Source: Nonomuraea turkmeniaca (GTDB lineage: Bacteria; Actinomycetota; Actinomycetes; Streptosporangiales; Streptosporangiaceae). Taken from it: a DNA stretch of 64,000 bases. Positions 40,408 through 50,203 of this stretch are shown here, in pieces (position 1 is the stretch's first letter; every line of letters begins with the position of its first letter). The stretch is taken from the NCBI RefSeq assembly GCF_005889735.1, contig NZ_VCKY01000004.1, forward strand, positions 1 to 64,000. The letters run 5' to 3'. The position numbers and the translations under genes were made by a program. Under the pieces are notes generated by a model. The model saw nothing but the letters and a program-made list of their open reading frames with translations, did no database searches and was not told the origin of the DNA.

Positions 40408-41676
40408 TCACTTGGCCTCGCCGAACGCCTTGTCCATGCGGCCGAGCAACGTCGGCACGTCCACCGTTCCGTTGAACAACTCCTGGATCGAGGTCAGGTG
40501 CTCCTGCTGGACCTTCGGGCTGGGCCAGCCCTGGTCCGGGTAGAGCGTGGACTTCCCGGCCTCGACCGCGTCGAGCACCGGCTGCTGCAGCGCGTCGGCC
40601 TTGAAGGAGGGGCTGGAGAGCGCGGGGCTGCTGCCGGACTCGGTCGCGTACAACGCCTGTCCTTCCGGCGAGGCGAGGAACTCCATGAACTTCTTGGCCA
40701 GGGCCGGGTTCTTGGCCTTGGCGTTGACCCCGTACACGATGCCGACCGACACCGGCACATAGGTGCCCTCGGCGCTGTCGGTGGCGGGGAACGGGGTCAT
40801 CGAGAACGTGGTGCCCTGGGGCGCGGAGTTGAGCGCCGACTGCACGGCGGACAGGACGTGCACGGCGCCCAGCGCCTTGCCCTGGCCGAGCAGCTGCATC
40901 TGCTCGTCGTACCCGACGCCGTTGGGACTGTCGTTGAAGCAGCCCGAGTCCCGCATCTGCAGGTACTTGTCCATGGCCTGCTTCCACTCCGAGTTCGCGA
41001 AGGTGGCCTTGCCGTCCTTCTGCTGCTGGGTGAAGCCGGGGTCGGGGCCGTAGACGAGGGAGGCGGTCAGCGCGTACGGCACCAGCTGGGTGACCCACGC
41101 GGACTTGAGGCCGAGCGCGAACGGCACGACGTCCTTGGCCTTGGCGGCCTTGCAGAACGCCAGCACCTCCGGCCACGTGGTGGGCTTGGTGAGGCCGCTC
41201 TTGGCCAGCGCCTGGTCGTTCCAGATCGCGCCGATGGCGCCGATCGTCACGGGCACGGCCGTGACCTTGCCCGCCGGGTCGCTGGTGACGGCCTTGAGGT
41301 CGGCGCTCAGCCCGCCTGCCCAGCTCTCGCCGGACAGGTCCATCAGCATGCCGTCGGCCCCGAGGTCCCGTACGGCCATGGTGTTGCCGCCGCCCGGCCA
41401 CATGCGGAACACGTCCGGCGCGGTCCCCGAGGCCAGCTGAGTGCGCAGTTGCTGCTGGTAGGAGGCGTCGTCTTCGGTGAATGTCGTCTTCACCGTGACC
41501 CCCGGATTGGCCTTCTCGAACGCCTTCACCGCCGCCTCGGCCGGGCCCTGGCCCGCGGCGGCCAGCGTGAGCACCTGCCCGGTCGGCGCGGCGGCGCCAC
41601 CGCCGGCCGAGGTCGAGCAGGCGCCGGCCGCCATGGCAAGGCAGCACACGGATGTGAACGTTTTAACAGACTTCAT
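40408..41676 (-). CDS. Sugar ABC transporter substrate-binding lipoprotein
   Basis: 422 residues. Lipoprotein signal MKSVKTFTSVCCLAMAAGAC with lipobox AAGAC (Cys20). The mature protein is a family 1 extracellular solute-binding protein: FEKANPGVTVKTTFTEDD, GTAPDVFRMWPGG and ALAKKFMEFLASPEGQALYA. It works with the two permeases upstream. No ATPase gene is in the operon; such importers in actinomycetes commonly share an MsiK-type ATPase encoded elsewhere. Confidence 0.93.
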   Translation of the reverse strand: MKSVKTFTSVCCLAMAAGACSTSAGGGAAAPTGQVLTLAAAGQGPAEAAVKAFEKANPGVTVKTTFTEDDASYQQQLRTQLASGTAPDVFRMWPGGGNTMAVRDLGADGMLMDLSGESWAGGLSADLKAVTSDPAGKVTAVPVTIGAIGAIWNDQALAKSGLTKPTTWPEVLAFCKAAKAKDVVPFALGLKSAWVTQLVPYALTASLVYGPDPGFTQQQKDGKATFANSEWKQAMDKYLQMRDSGCFNDSPNGVGYDEQMQLLGQGKALGAVHVLSAVQSALNSAPQGTTFSMTPFPATDSAEGTYVPVSVGIVYGVNAKAKNPALAKKFMEFLASPEGQALYATESGSSPALSSPSFKADALQQPVLDAVEAGKSTLYPDQGWPSPKVQQEHLTSIQELFNGTVDVPTLLGRMDKAFGEAK

Positions 41677-41704
41677 GAGAGCCTCCGAAATGAGTTGAGG
41701 GCGG

Positions 41705-42529
41705 CTAGCCTTTGAGGCCGCCGGCGAAGCCCTTGATGATGTGCTTCTGCAGCGCGAAGTAGACGACGAGGATGGGGATCACGCTGATCACCAGGCCGGC
41801 GAAGATGAGCGGCCACTGGGACACGTACTGGCTGACGAAGCCGTAGATCGCCACCGGGGCGGTGGTGGTGTCGCTGCCGCCCAGGTACAGCAGCGGGGTG
41901 AAGAACTCGTTCCAGATGCCGACCGCGTTGAGGATCACCACCGTGCCGGTGACCGGGCGCAGCAGGGGGAACACCACGGTCACGAAGGACCGCAGCGGGC
42001 CGCACCCGTCGAGCAGCGCGGCCTCCTCGTAGTCGAGGGGCAGCTCGCGCAGGAACATCGTGTAGAGGAACACGGAGAACGGCATCTGCTGCCCGACGTT
42101 GATCAGGATCACCGACCAGAGCGAGCCGAGCAGGTCGAGGTCGCGCATGGTGGCGTACAACGGCAGCAGCGCGAGCTGGCCGGGGACGAGCAGGCCGCCG
42201 ATGACGAAGGAGAACGTGTACCGCGACCAGCCGCGGGTCACGCGGGCCAGCGGGTAGGCGGCCATCGCCGCGAAGGCGATGATCAGGGCGACGCTGAGGG
42301 TCGTGATGAGGAAGCTGTTGGCCAGCGCCGCGCCGAGGCCGGCCTGGTTCCAGGCCGCGGCGTAGTTGTCGAAGGTGGGCGGGAAGGCGAAGGCCAGCGC
42401 GCCGGTCTGGCTGTCCTGCGGCTTCAGCGACACGTTGACCAGGCCGACGAGCGGCACGAGGAACACCAGCGCGAGCAGGATCAGGCTCACTTCGCGCAGC
42501 AGCGTCCGCCAGGTGTAGCGCGCGTGCAT
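41705..42529 (-). CDS. Sugar ABC permease (MalG type)
   Basis: 274 residues, six helices, from ATG 42529. The EAA loop is DYEEAALLDGCGPLRSF; IWNEFFTPLLYLGG and the C-terminal FALQKHIIKGFAGGLKG are typical of carbohydrate CUT1 inner-membrane proteins. Start shares one base with the preceding stop. Confidence 0.92.
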   Translation of the reverse strand: MHARYTWRTLLREVSLILLALVFLVPLVGLVNVSLKPQDSQTGALAFAFPPTFDNYAAAWNQAGLGAALANSFLITTLSVALIIAFAAMAAYPLARVTRGWSRYTFSFVIGGLLVPGQLALLPLYATMRDLDLLGSLWSVILINVGQQMPFSVFLYTMFLRELPLDYEEAALLDGCGPLRSFVTVVFPLLRPVTGTVVILNAVGIWNEFFTPLLYLGGSDTTTAPVAIYGFVSQYVSQWPLIFAGLVISVIPILVVYFALQKHIIKGFAGGLKG

Positions 42530-43482
42530 CAGGAGACCTTCCTCTGCGTCAGGCGGAACTGGACGGCGGCCAGGACCGCGATGACCACGGTCATGACGAC
42601 GGCCAGCGCGATCGAGAACGGGAAGTCCCCGAGGGAGAAGGCGCTCTTGTAGATCGCCGTCGAGATCGTCTCGGTCGCGGTGCCCGGCCCGCCGCCGGTC
42701 ATGGCCATGACCTGGTCGAACTGCTTGAGCCCGCCGATCAGGCAGAGCATCACGTTGATCACGACCGCGCCGTTGAGCAGCGGCAGCACCACGCTGCGGA
42801 ACTTGCTCCACGGACCGGCCCCGTCGATCGTGGCCGCCTCCAGCACCTCGGCGGGGATCGCCTGCAGCCCCGCCAGGTAGATCACCATGGAGTAGCCGGC
42901 GAACTGCCAGACGATCTCCACGACGATCGCGTACAGCGCGGTGTCCGGATCGCCGAGCCAGTCGTGCGCCAGCCCGCCCAGCCCCACGGCACGCAGGGCC
43001 TCGTTGATCGCGCCGTTGGGCGAGAGCAGGAAGCTCCACACGTACCCGGCCACCAGCGGTGTCAGCACCACCGGCGCGAAGAAGATCACCCGGAGCACGT
43101 AGCGGCTCTTGACCAGGCTGTTCACGCCCAGGGCCAGCAGCAGGCCGGCGACGTTCTGCGCCACCATGGCCACCGCCGCCAGGACCAGGGTGTTGACCAG
43201 CGCGTCCCGCGCGGTGCGGTCGGAGAAGACGGAGGCGTAGTTGTCCAGGCCGACGAACGACCAGCCGGGGCGCAGGCCGTTCCAGTCGGTGAAGGAGAAC
43301 ACCGCGCCCCGGGCACTGGGCACGACGACGACGAAGAGATAGATCGAGATCGCCGGCACGACGAACCACCACGGCGCGCGGACCCCGACCTTGCGGCGGG
43401 ACCCGCCCGCCCCGTCGCGAGGCGGGCGGGTGGCGGGTTCACGCACGTCAGGCGGTGTCGTCGTGGCATGCGGCACAGCCAC
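42529..43482 (-). CDS. Sugar ABC permease (MalF type)
   Basis: 317 residues from GTG 43482, chosen because AGAGGAG lies just upstream; the frame is open further (to 43599), but that part would cover the operator. EAA loop AEVLEAATIDGAGPWSKF; family stretch GLKQFDQVMAMTGGGPGTAT. First gene of the leftward sugar operon, under the LacI operators at 43585 and 43669. Confidence 0.92.
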   Translation of the reverse strand: MAVPHATTTPPDVREPATRPPRDGAGGSRRKVGVRAPWWFVVPAISIYLFVVVVPSARGAVFSFTDWNGLRPGWSFVGLDNYASVFSDRTARDALVNTLVLAAVAMVAQNVAGLLLALGVNSLVKSRYVLRVIFFAPVVLTPLVAGYVWSFLLSPNGAINEALRAVGLGGLAHDWLGDPDTALYAIVVEIVWQFAGYSMVIYLAGLQAIPAEVLEAATIDGAGPWSKFRSVVLPLLNGAVVINVMLCLIGGLKQFDQVMAMTGGGPGTATETISTAIYKSAFSLGDFPFSIALAVVMTVVIAVLAAVQFRLTQRKVS

Positions 43483-43584
43483 GGGGGACTCCTCTCGCAG
43501 TCGCCGTGATCGCGTCCGCCGGTGTTCTGCCGGACGTGAGGAGGCGGGGTGATCGGCGGCCGTCTTGGGCCATGGCTTCAAGAT

Positions 43585-43600
43585 CGTGAATCGATTCACG
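43585..43600. promoter_or_regulatory. LacI operator copy 1
   Basis: Perfect palindrome CGTGAATCGATTCACG, about 100 bp upstream of the MalF-type start. Confidence 0.88.
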
Positions 43601-43668
43601 GCGTTTCGGGCAGATTACGCGCGCCGTCGAAGGCATGTCAATGGCGTCACCGGCCTGGAGAGCGGTTT

Positions 43669-43684
43669 CGTGAATCCATTCACG
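43669..43684. promoter_or_regulatory. LacI operator copy 2
   Basis: CGTGAATCCATTCACG, the same site with one changed centre base, 45 bp upstream of the LacI gene start and 84 bp from copy 1. It suits autoregulation and looping with copy 1. Confidence 0.85.
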
Positions 43685-43729
43685 CGTGCGCTAGGCTGAC
43701 AGGCGCCGACGTACGCAGTGAGGAGCCCG

Positions 43730-44773
43730 ATGACCTCTGGACCCGCGCCGAAGAAGGCCGACGCCGCCGCCGCCACGGTCGGCGACGTCGCGGCGCGCGC
43801 CGGGGTTTCTCGAGCGACCGTGTCCTACACCTTCACCCAGCCGAACCGGGTCTCCCCCGACCTTCGCCGGCGCGTCCTCGCGGCGGCCGACGAGCTCGGC
43901 TACGTCGGCAACGACGCCGCGCGGCGGCTGCGGGTCGGCCACAGTCTCGCGCTCGGGCTGCTGGTCTCCAACATGAGCAACCCCGTCTACGCGGAGCTCG
44001 CGGCGGGCGCGGAGGCGGAGGCCGCGGCGCACGGTCGTTTCATCCTCGTCGCCAACAGCGACGAGAGTCCCGCACGCGAGCGCGCCTACCTCAACTTCTT
44101 CGAGTCCCAGCAGGTGAGCGGCATCCTCGCCGCTCCCGTCGGCGACGTGCCCGCGGAGTTGCTCGGGCTGCGGGAGCGCGGCACGCCGTTCGTCCTCGTC
44201 GGCGTCGCGCCCGGCCCGCACAGCTATCCGGCGATCTCGGGCGACAACGAGCGGGGCGGCTATCTCGCGGCCTCGCACCTGCTCGCCCAGGGCCGGCGGC
44301 GCCTGATCTTCATCGGTGGCGCGCACCCCCACGTCGACCTGCGGCTGGCCGGGGTCAAGAGGGCGGTCGCGGAGTCTCCCGAGCCGGCGGCGCTGGAGAT
44401 CATCCGCATCGAGGTGCAGACCGCGAAGGTCGGCGAGGCGGTCGCGCGCACGCTGCTCCGGCGCTCGGCGACCGGCTTCCCCGACGGCATCGTCGCCGGC
44501 AACGACCTGCTCGCGCTGGGCCTCCTGCACGGGCTGATCGTGGGCGGGATCCGGGTGCCCGAGGATCTCTCGCTGGTCGGCTATGACGACATAGAGTTCG
44601 CCGACTTCGCGATCGTGCCGCTCACGACCATCCGCCATCCGTCCGCGGCCCTTGGGGCGAGCGCCGTCCGGATCCTGCTCGGCATGGAGAGCGAGCAGGA
44701 CACGGAGGGGCGTTTCGAACCGGAGCTCGTGGTCCGCGCGACGTCCCTTCCCGCCCCGGGAGACGACGCGTAA
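43730..44773 (+). CDS. LacI-family repressor of the sugar/polysaccharide locus
   Basis: 347 residues from ATG 43730, with GAGGAG upstream (GTG 43718 is possible). DNA-binding head TVGDVAARAGVSRATVSYTF and hinge NDAARRLRVGHS; sugar domain with LGLLVSNMSNPVYAELAAG, GIVAGNDLLALGLLHGL and LSLVGYDDIEFADF. It stands between the leftward ABC operon and the rightward secreted enzyme; all three promoters carry the same 16-bp palindrome. Confidence 0.92.
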   Translation: MTSGPAPKKADAAAATVGDVAARAGVSRATVSYTFTQPNRVSPDLRRRVLAAADELGYVGNDAARRLRVGHSLALGLLVSNMSNPVYAELAAGAEAEAAAHGRFILVANSDESPARERAYLNFFESQQVSGILAAPVGDVPAELLGLRERGTPFVLVGVAPGPHSYPAISGDNERGGYLAASHLLAQGRRRLIFIGGAHPHVDLRLAGVKRAVAESPEPAALEIIRIEVQTAKVGEAVARTLLRRSATGFPDGIVAGNDLLALGLLHGLIVGGIRVPEDLSLVGYDDIEFADFAIVPLTTIRHPSAALGASAVRILLGMESEQDTEGRFEPELVVRATSLPAPGDDA

Positions 44774-44780
44774 CAGGCTG

Positions 44781-44835
44781 TTGACACGGCCGCAACGGCG
44801 TCACTACGCTCCGGCTGTCGTGAATCGATTCACGA
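44781..44835 (+). promoter_or_regulatory. Promoter and LacI operator copy 3 of the secreted enzyme gene
   Basis: A -35 TTGACA (44781-44786) and -10-like TACGCT (44805-44810), spacer 18 bp, followed by the perfect 18-bp palindrome TCGTGAATCGATTCACGA (44818-44835) covering the expected transcription start. Confidence 0.8.
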
Positions 44836-44881
44836 TCATGAAACTTCGTGGCGGTCCACACCGCGTCCTGGAGGCACGATC

Positions 44882-47800
44882 ATGAGATCGAAACGTCCCC
44901 ACGCTCATGGCGGCCGCCGGATCGCCTCGGTGGCCGCCACCGCGGCTCTGGCGCTGACCCCCGCCGCCCCCGCCGCCGCGGTCGGCTCCGGCCCGTTGCC
45001 CGAAGTCGCCGCCCTCGACCCGAGCACGATCGACCTCGCCGACTTCACCGGCCTGGAGCAGCAGATCGCCCCCTATCTCGCCAACCTGGCCCGGCTCGCC
45101 AACAGCGTCAACGACGACAGCACCTCGAACTACGGGTACATCACCTGCAACTGCTGGCGTACCGGGCAGGGGCCCAGCGACGCGCGGGTCATGGAGAACG
45201 TCCTCACGCTCGCCTACTTCTACACCGCCGACCGCCCGTGGAACCCGTACCACCGGGACGCGGCCCTGCGCCAGCGTCTCGAAGCGGCCCTGCGGTTCCT
45301 GCTCGGCACCCAGAACGCCGACGGATCGTTCCCGCAGGGCGGTGGCGACCTGCATTCACGGGCCGCGACCGGGTTCGCGCTCGAACTGTACGCGATCATG
45401 CTGGAGCTCCTCGACGCCGACGGCACGCTGGATCCAGCGCTGGTGTCCGGCCTGACCGGCGCCATGCGCAAGGCGACCACGTGGTTCCTGGAGGACGAGG
45501 AGGTCTGGGGGCCGCGCGGCGCGCAGTTCGCCAACCAGGTCGCCGGCGGGCTGGTCGGCATCTCCCGCCTCCTCCGCCGCTTCGACGACGCGGCGTTACG
45601 CGCGAGGTTCGAGCAACGCCTCGCCCACCACGAGCGGATTTCGCAGGGGGAAGCCGGTTTCTTCCGCGACGGTACGGTCGCCCACCGCTACAGCCTCGAA
45701 GTCGAGGCGGAAGACCTCGCCGGCTGGGCCGACCCCGCGACGCGGGCGACGATCGACCGGATGCAGACGCGTTACCTGGACTGGGCCCAGTACAACCTGC
45801 TCTACGACAAGCGGCTCGACGGCTATTTCATCAACACGGCCGCCGACTCGCGGCACCGCGGCTGGAACTACGCGAGCGAGCTGCCGATCGGCTCCAACAA
45901 CCTCTGGGGTGCGGTGATCCCGCAGGCCCGCGCCTACTCGGCCACCCAGGAGGAGATGGACGAGCGCCGTGCCGCGTTCGCCGCCGCGGGGTGGCAGACA
46001 TCCGTCGCGCCGCTCATCACCCCCACGTGGGCCTACCTCGATCCGTCGGTCATCCGCGACGTCGCGTTGCGGGAGGAGTACTACCCGGCCGCGGCCGAGC
46101 GCCGGGCGGCCATCGGCACGCTGCGCCCCTATGCCGGCGCCCCCTACACCGAGCACCGCGCGGACGCGGCCACGGGCCAGCAGTTCGTCTTCGCCAAGCG
46201 GCCCGGCTACGTCGTGGGCATGGGCTTCGGCAAGCACGTCAACACCCAGTACGGCTTCTGGGACAACCAGCGGTTCGGGCTCAGCTACCTCTACGACCCG
46301 AAGCTCGGTGTCGTCGTCCAGGGGCAGAACGCCCCGCAGATCGGCGCGCCTCGTACTCGTCCGGTGGACGCGGAATTGTCGTGGGGCACTGGCTGGACCG
46401 CGGCGGACGGTGTGCATTTCGACGCCTATGACCAGCCCGTTCCCACGTTCTTCCGCGACGGCTCCCCCGTCGATCCCGCGACCGTGGGCGATCTCGATCC
46501 GCTGGAGATCCGTTACACCGCGGCGGGCAGCCCCGTGTCCAAGTCCGTGACCCTCGGGGACCGGCTCGAGGTGCGGGTCGAGGCCGGTTCCGCGCCGTTC
46601 TTCGAACGTGTCCCGCTCATCCTGGAGAAGGGGGACACGCTGCAGTGGATCGGCGGCGATCCGGCCGCCGCGCTGGAGGCCGGGTCCCGGGCGACGGCCG
46701 AGAACGTCACCGGGCTCGTCGTCAACCGGGACGGCCGGAGCGTGGAGATCCGCTGGTCCGGCGCGGGCACGGCTACGTTGTGGCCGTCGGCCTTCCCCGT
46801 CGCGGACGGGAACCGTACCCTGCACATCCTCGACCTCAAGGCCACGGGCCGGCTCGCCTACGACATCCGGATCGTCGACGACACCTGCCCGGGATCGGAC
46901 GAGCGGGCGACCGTCTTCATCGGCGACCAGGACACCGGTGTCGCCAACCCCGACGACGGCGCCGGCTGCACGGTCGCCGACCTCCTGCGGGCCGGCGAGC
47001 AATGGGAGAGCCACGCCGCCTTCGTCGCCCACGCCACGAAGACCGCCGAGACGCTCGCCCGCAAGCGCGTGCTGAGCCGCCGCGACGCCGCGCGCCTGGT
47101 GGTCGCCGCGGCCCGCTCCGACGTGGGGCGCGACCTCGTCACCGCCGCACCCAGCCAGGCGAGCGTCGTGGCCGGGCAAGAGCTCGCGGTACGGATCTCG
47201 GGGCGGAGCATCGCCGCGGTGACGGTCTCGGGACCGTGCCTCACCGGCGCCGCCACCGCCTCGGGCGCCGGCGAGGTCAAGGTCGCCATCCGGGAGACGA
47301 TGCTCCCCGGACGCTGCCGGCTCACCGCCGGAACGGTGCGTGACTCCGGGACGACCGAGATCGACGGCTTCGAGGTGGAGATCGTGCCGGATGCCCAGGG
47401 TGTGGTGTTCCGCGACAGCTTCTCGTCAGCGGCGGCGACGTCCGAGGCGTGGAGCGCCGTCGACGGCGTCTGGACCGTGGCCGACGGCGTGTATCGCCAG
47501 CAGGACACGTCACGGACGGGCTGGAAGTCCGTCGTCGACGACCTGAAGATCGGCGACGGCTCCGTCGAGGCCGGCATGCACTTCCGGACGCTCGCGACCT
47601 CGACCGCCTTCGGCGGCATCCAGGTGCGGACGGCGCAGCCCGGCGACGCCTACACGCAGTCCGGGTACATGGTCTATCTCCGCGCCAACGGCTCGGTCGA
47701 CGTCTTCCGCGCCGGCACGGGCGTCATCGCGACGGGCACAGGGGCGGCGATCACCGGACCGACGACTCTTCGGGTCGAGCTACGCGGGGCCGAGATCCGC

Positions 47801-47941
47801 GCCTTCGTCGGCACGGACCCGGCACCCCGCGTCACCGTCGCCGACCCGAACCCGATCATCGGGCCCGGATACGTGCAGCTCGTCACGGGCCGCGCGGCCG
47901 TCGACTTCGACAACGTCCGCGTGTCCACCCCGCTCCCATGA
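44882..47941 (+). CDS. Large secreted multidomain protein, probable polysaccharide-degrading enzyme
   Basis: 1019 residues with a Sec/Tat-like signal peptide (basic MRSKRPHAHGGRR, then a hydrophobic run ending AAPAAA, ~residue 33). Residues ~50-400 look like an alpha/alpha toroid (NYGYITCNCWRTGQGPSDAR, RFLLGTQNADGSFPQGG, SELPIGSNNLWGAVIPQAR). A beta-rich middle follows (~430-680), like the sandwich domains of polysaccharide lyases. Then a helical piece (~710-760, FVAHATKTAETLARKRVL; FIMAH-like) and a C-terminal jelly-roll (~840-1018, VFRDSFSS to YVQLVTGRAAVDFDNVRVS) like sugar-binding LamG-type domains. The exact family is not recognised. Controlled by the LacI operator; substrate presumably the glycan imported by the ABC system. 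Confidence 0.85.
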   Translation: MRSKRPHAHGGRRIASVAATAALALTPAAPAAAVGSGPLPEVAALDPSTIDLADFTGLEQQIAPYLANLARLANSVNDDSTSNYGYITCNCWRTGQGPSDARVMENVLTLAYFYTADRPWNPYHRDAALRQRLEAALRFLLGTQNADGSFPQGGGDLHSRAATGFALELYAIMLELLDADGTLDPALVSGLTGAMRKATTWFLEDEEVWGPRGAQFANQVAGGLVGISRLLRRFDDAALRARFEQRLAHHERISQGEAGFFRDGTVAHRYSLEVEAEDLAGWADPATRATIDRMQTRYLDWAQYNLLYDKRLDGYFINTAADSRHRGWNYASELPIGSNNLWGAVIPQARAYSATQEEMDERRAAFAAAGWQTSVAPLITPTWAYLDPSVIRDVALREEYYPAAAERRAAIGTLRPYAGAPYTEHRADAATGQQFVFAKRPGYVVGMGFGKHVNTQYGFWDNQRFGLSYLYDPKLGVVVQGQNAPQIGAPRTRPVDAELSWGTGWTAADGVHFDAYDQPVPTFFRDGSPVDPATVGDLDPLEIRYTAAGSPVSKSVTLGDRLEVRVEAGSAPFFERVPLILEKGDTLQWIGGDPAAALEAGSRATAENVTGLVVNRDGRSVEIRWSGAGTATLWPSAFPVADGNRTLHILDLKATGRLAYDIRIVDDTCPGSDERATVFIGDQDTGVANPDDGAGCTVADLLRAGEQWESHAAFVAHATKTAETLARKRVLSRRDAARLVVAAARSDVGRDLVTAAPSQASVVAGQELAVRISGRSIAAVTVSGPCLTGAATASGAGEVKVAIRETMLPGRCRLTAGTVRDSGTTEIDGFEVEIVPDAQGVVFRDSFSSAAATSEAWSAVDGVWTVADGVYRQQDTSRTGWKSVVDDLKIGDGSVEAGMHFRTLATSTAFGGIQVRTAQPGDAYTQSGYMVYLRANGSVDVFRAGTGVIATGTGAAITGPTTLRVELRGAEIRAFVGTDPAPRVTVADPNPIIGPGYVQLVTGRAAVDFDNVRVSTPLP

Positions 47942-47956
47942 CCGGCCGACCGGCGT

Positions 47957-50203
47957 TCACGCGGGCGGGAGCCCCCATGGCTGGGCGCTCCCGTTGGCGG
48001 GGACGTCGCGCGGCCGTGACGGGCGCTGGCCGCTCCGGGTGACGACGGCCGTCTCGCCTCGGCGCAGCGGGATATCGATCGTGTCCGTTCCCCGGTACGG
48101 CAGGGGCCTGCCCTGCTCGTCGCGGACCTCGAAGGGGCCCTCGACGCCGTGCCGGAGCCGCAGCGGCTCCCCGGCCTCGCTCCGCACCCTGACCCAGTCG
48201 GTACGCCCCGCGCTCCGCGAGGCGTCCACCAGGAACGCCCCCTGCGTGCGCAGCCGTTCGACCGAGACGTCGGCCCAGGTGGCGGAGACGGCGGGGAACA
48301 CCTTGACCACCCCGCTGTGGCTCTGGATCAGCATGTCGAGCATCGACTGGGCGGCGGCCAGCGGGCTCTCGATGGCGAGGTTGCTCCCCTCCCTGTACAT
48401 GGTGTTGGGGGTGATGGCGCAGTTGTCCACGACATTGCCGTCGATGAAGAAGCGCAGGTAGGACAGGGCCTCCTCGGGGTTGCCGAAGAGGGTCTCCATC
48501 GAGGAGGCCGCTGCGAAGCTGTAGCCGTGCCACCGGTCGCGCATGCTCGTCCAGTGGTCGAAGCTGCGCCGGTCGAGCGACTCCTGCAGCGGATAGAGCC
48601 AGAGCAGGTGCGAGTAGTGCCGGTGCGACTCGGCCAGCGGCACGTTCGCCCCGATCATCACTCCCTGCTCGTTCCTGTGGTACGGCACCAGCCGCGCGAG
48701 GATCTCCTGCCACCGGCCCTTGCGCGGGTCGTCGATGCGGAGCCGCTCGGCGCTGTCGAGGAGGGTGCGGCAGCCCCAGCGGATGAGCGACAGGTCGTAG
48801 GTGGCGTCGGAGGCGTTCGCGTACTCGGGTGAGCGGGTCTCGGGCAGATGCAGCCGGCCGTCCTGGCCTTCGACGAGGAACCGCTCGTAGTAGGTGATCG
48901 CCCCGGTGAGGATCGGGAACAGCACGTCACGGAGCACGCGGTCGTCCATGTTGTGGCGGTACGCGAGCCAGACGTTGTGCATGCCCCAGGTGAGGTTGCC
49001 GGTGTGGTCGTTCGGGCTCACGCCGGGCACGCCGACGTACCGCGGCCCCGGCCGGAGCATGCGGTCGCCCGGATGGCACAGCGCGTAGGACTTCCCGTCG
49101 CGGTAGGCCGGGTTGACGTTGAGCTCAAGATTCTCGTGATATTTCCGGAAGGTCGTCGTCACGGCGTCCAGTTCCGGGTGGTTCGAGCCGTTGATCAGCG
49201 GATAGGCGACCTGGACGTTGAGGTTCCACCAGATGTTCGTCCAGCTGTTGCCCACCTCGGGGAACCACGGTCCCCACTCGGTCACCACGGGCGCTCCGTC
49301 CCTGGTGGCCGAGGCCATCTTGTAGAGCTGGATCCAGTAGAACCGCTGCAGCCGTTTGTCCGGGACCGACACCAGGCTGCGCCGGTAGAAGCGCTGCCAC
49401 CAGAGCCGGTGGACGAGCACCTGCGCCTCCGGATTGCCGTCGAGCACCTGGCGCACGGTCCGCACCGCGTCCTCGACGCCCGTCGAGTCCGGGTATCCGT
49501 ACACGATGGTGGCCGCGAGCACGCGCTGGCTGCCGTTCCTGACCTCGCGCCAGGCCGTGGTGTAGCCGCCCCCGGCGTGCATGGACTGCTCGACGTGCCC
49601 GTCGGCGACCACGGGCTCGGGGTTGCCGGTGTAGTCCGGCGGGCGGCGGATCGTCCTGGTGGTGTGGGACGGCAGCGGCGTGAACCCCCACGCCACCGCC
49701 TCCTCCCCCGGCGTCGGCGTCATGGACACCAGCAGCACGCTGCGCTGGTTGAGCACGAGCGCGCTGAATCGCACACCGCCCTGGGTGGTCGTCACGGTCC
49801 CGGTCAGCTCGGCCCGCTCCAGGTCCAGCCGCCAGTCCACCTCCGTGACGGTGCCGGCGAAGGTCAGCGTCAGGTAGCCGATGGGCAGCCGCGAGTACCC
49901 GATCGCCGCCTCCCACTGCCCGCGCTGGTCCTGCACGAGCGAGTGGTTCAGCATGAACCGCAGGACGTTCCCCTCGCCGCCCTTGTTGTAGAGGTGCACG
50001 CCGAGGAACCCGTTGCCCAGGAAGGGCCCGTTCTGCCAGCCGCTGGGCAGCCGCTTCCACACCATGGCCGCATCCCGCAGCACGTCGCCGTACACGTCGT
50101 CCTTGCCGTCGGGCGCGGCCTGGGCCCACGCGGCGGGGGACGTGGCGACCACGGCGGCGGCTCCTGCGCCGGCCACGAACGTGCGGCGGGTGATTCCGGT
50201 CAT
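47957..50203 (-). CDS. Tat-exported GH95-like protein, shorter paralogue
   Basis: 748 residues. Tat signal ITRRTFVAGAGAAAVVA. GH95-type layout: N-terminal beta domain (WQNGPFLGNGFLGVHLY), then alpha/alpha toroid with NIWWNLNVQVAYPLINGSNH (the NxN pair of GH95) and ESHRHYSHLLWLYPL. Compared with the fucosidase at the right edge, the EWxxD block carrying the catalytic acid is replaced by MIGANVPLAE, and the catalytic Asp of IDGNFGA is replaced by Glu in IESPLAAA. Either another glycosidase specificity or a changed mechanism. Start overlaps the larger paralogue's stop by 4 bp. Confidence 0.85.
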   Translation of the reverse strand: MTGITRRTFVAGAGAAAVVATSPAAWAQAAPDGKDDVYGDVLRDAAMVWKRLPSGWQNGPFLGNGFLGVHLYNKGGEGNVLRFMLNHSLVQDQRGQWEAAIGYSRLPIGYLTLTFAGTVTEVDWRLDLERAELTGTVTTTQGGVRFSALVLNQRSVLLVSMTPTPGEEAVAWGFTPLPSHTTRTIRRPPDYTGNPEPVVADGHVEQSMHAGGGYTTAWREVRNGSQRVLAATIVYGYPDSTGVEDAVRTVRQVLDGNPEAQVLVHRLWWQRFYRRSLVSVPDKRLQRFYWIQLYKMASATRDGAPVVTEWGPWFPEVGNSWTNIWWNLNVQVAYPLINGSNHPELDAVTTTFRKYHENLELNVNPAYRDGKSYALCHPGDRMLRPGPRYVGVPGVSPNDHTGNLTWGMHNVWLAYRHNMDDRVLRDVLFPILTGAITYYERFLVEGQDGRLHLPETRSPEYANASDATYDLSLIRWGCRTLLDSAERLRIDDPRKGRWQEILARLVPYHRNEQGVMIGANVPLAESHRHYSHLLWLYPLQESLDRRSFDHWTSMRDRWHGYSFAAASSMETLFGNPEEALSYLRFFIDGNVVDNCAITPNTMYREGSNLAIESPLAAAQSMLDMLIQSHSGVVKVFPAVSATWADVSVERLRTQGAFLVDASRSAGRTDWVRVRSEAGEPLRLRHGVEGPFEVRDEQGRPLPYRGTDTIDIPLRRGETAVVTRSGQRPSRPRDVPANGSAQPWGLPPA

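Noticed and set aside
41705..43482. Expected ATP-binding subunit for the sugar importer
   Set aside because: No ATPase gene is present in or next to this operon; LivF and LivG belong to the other importer.
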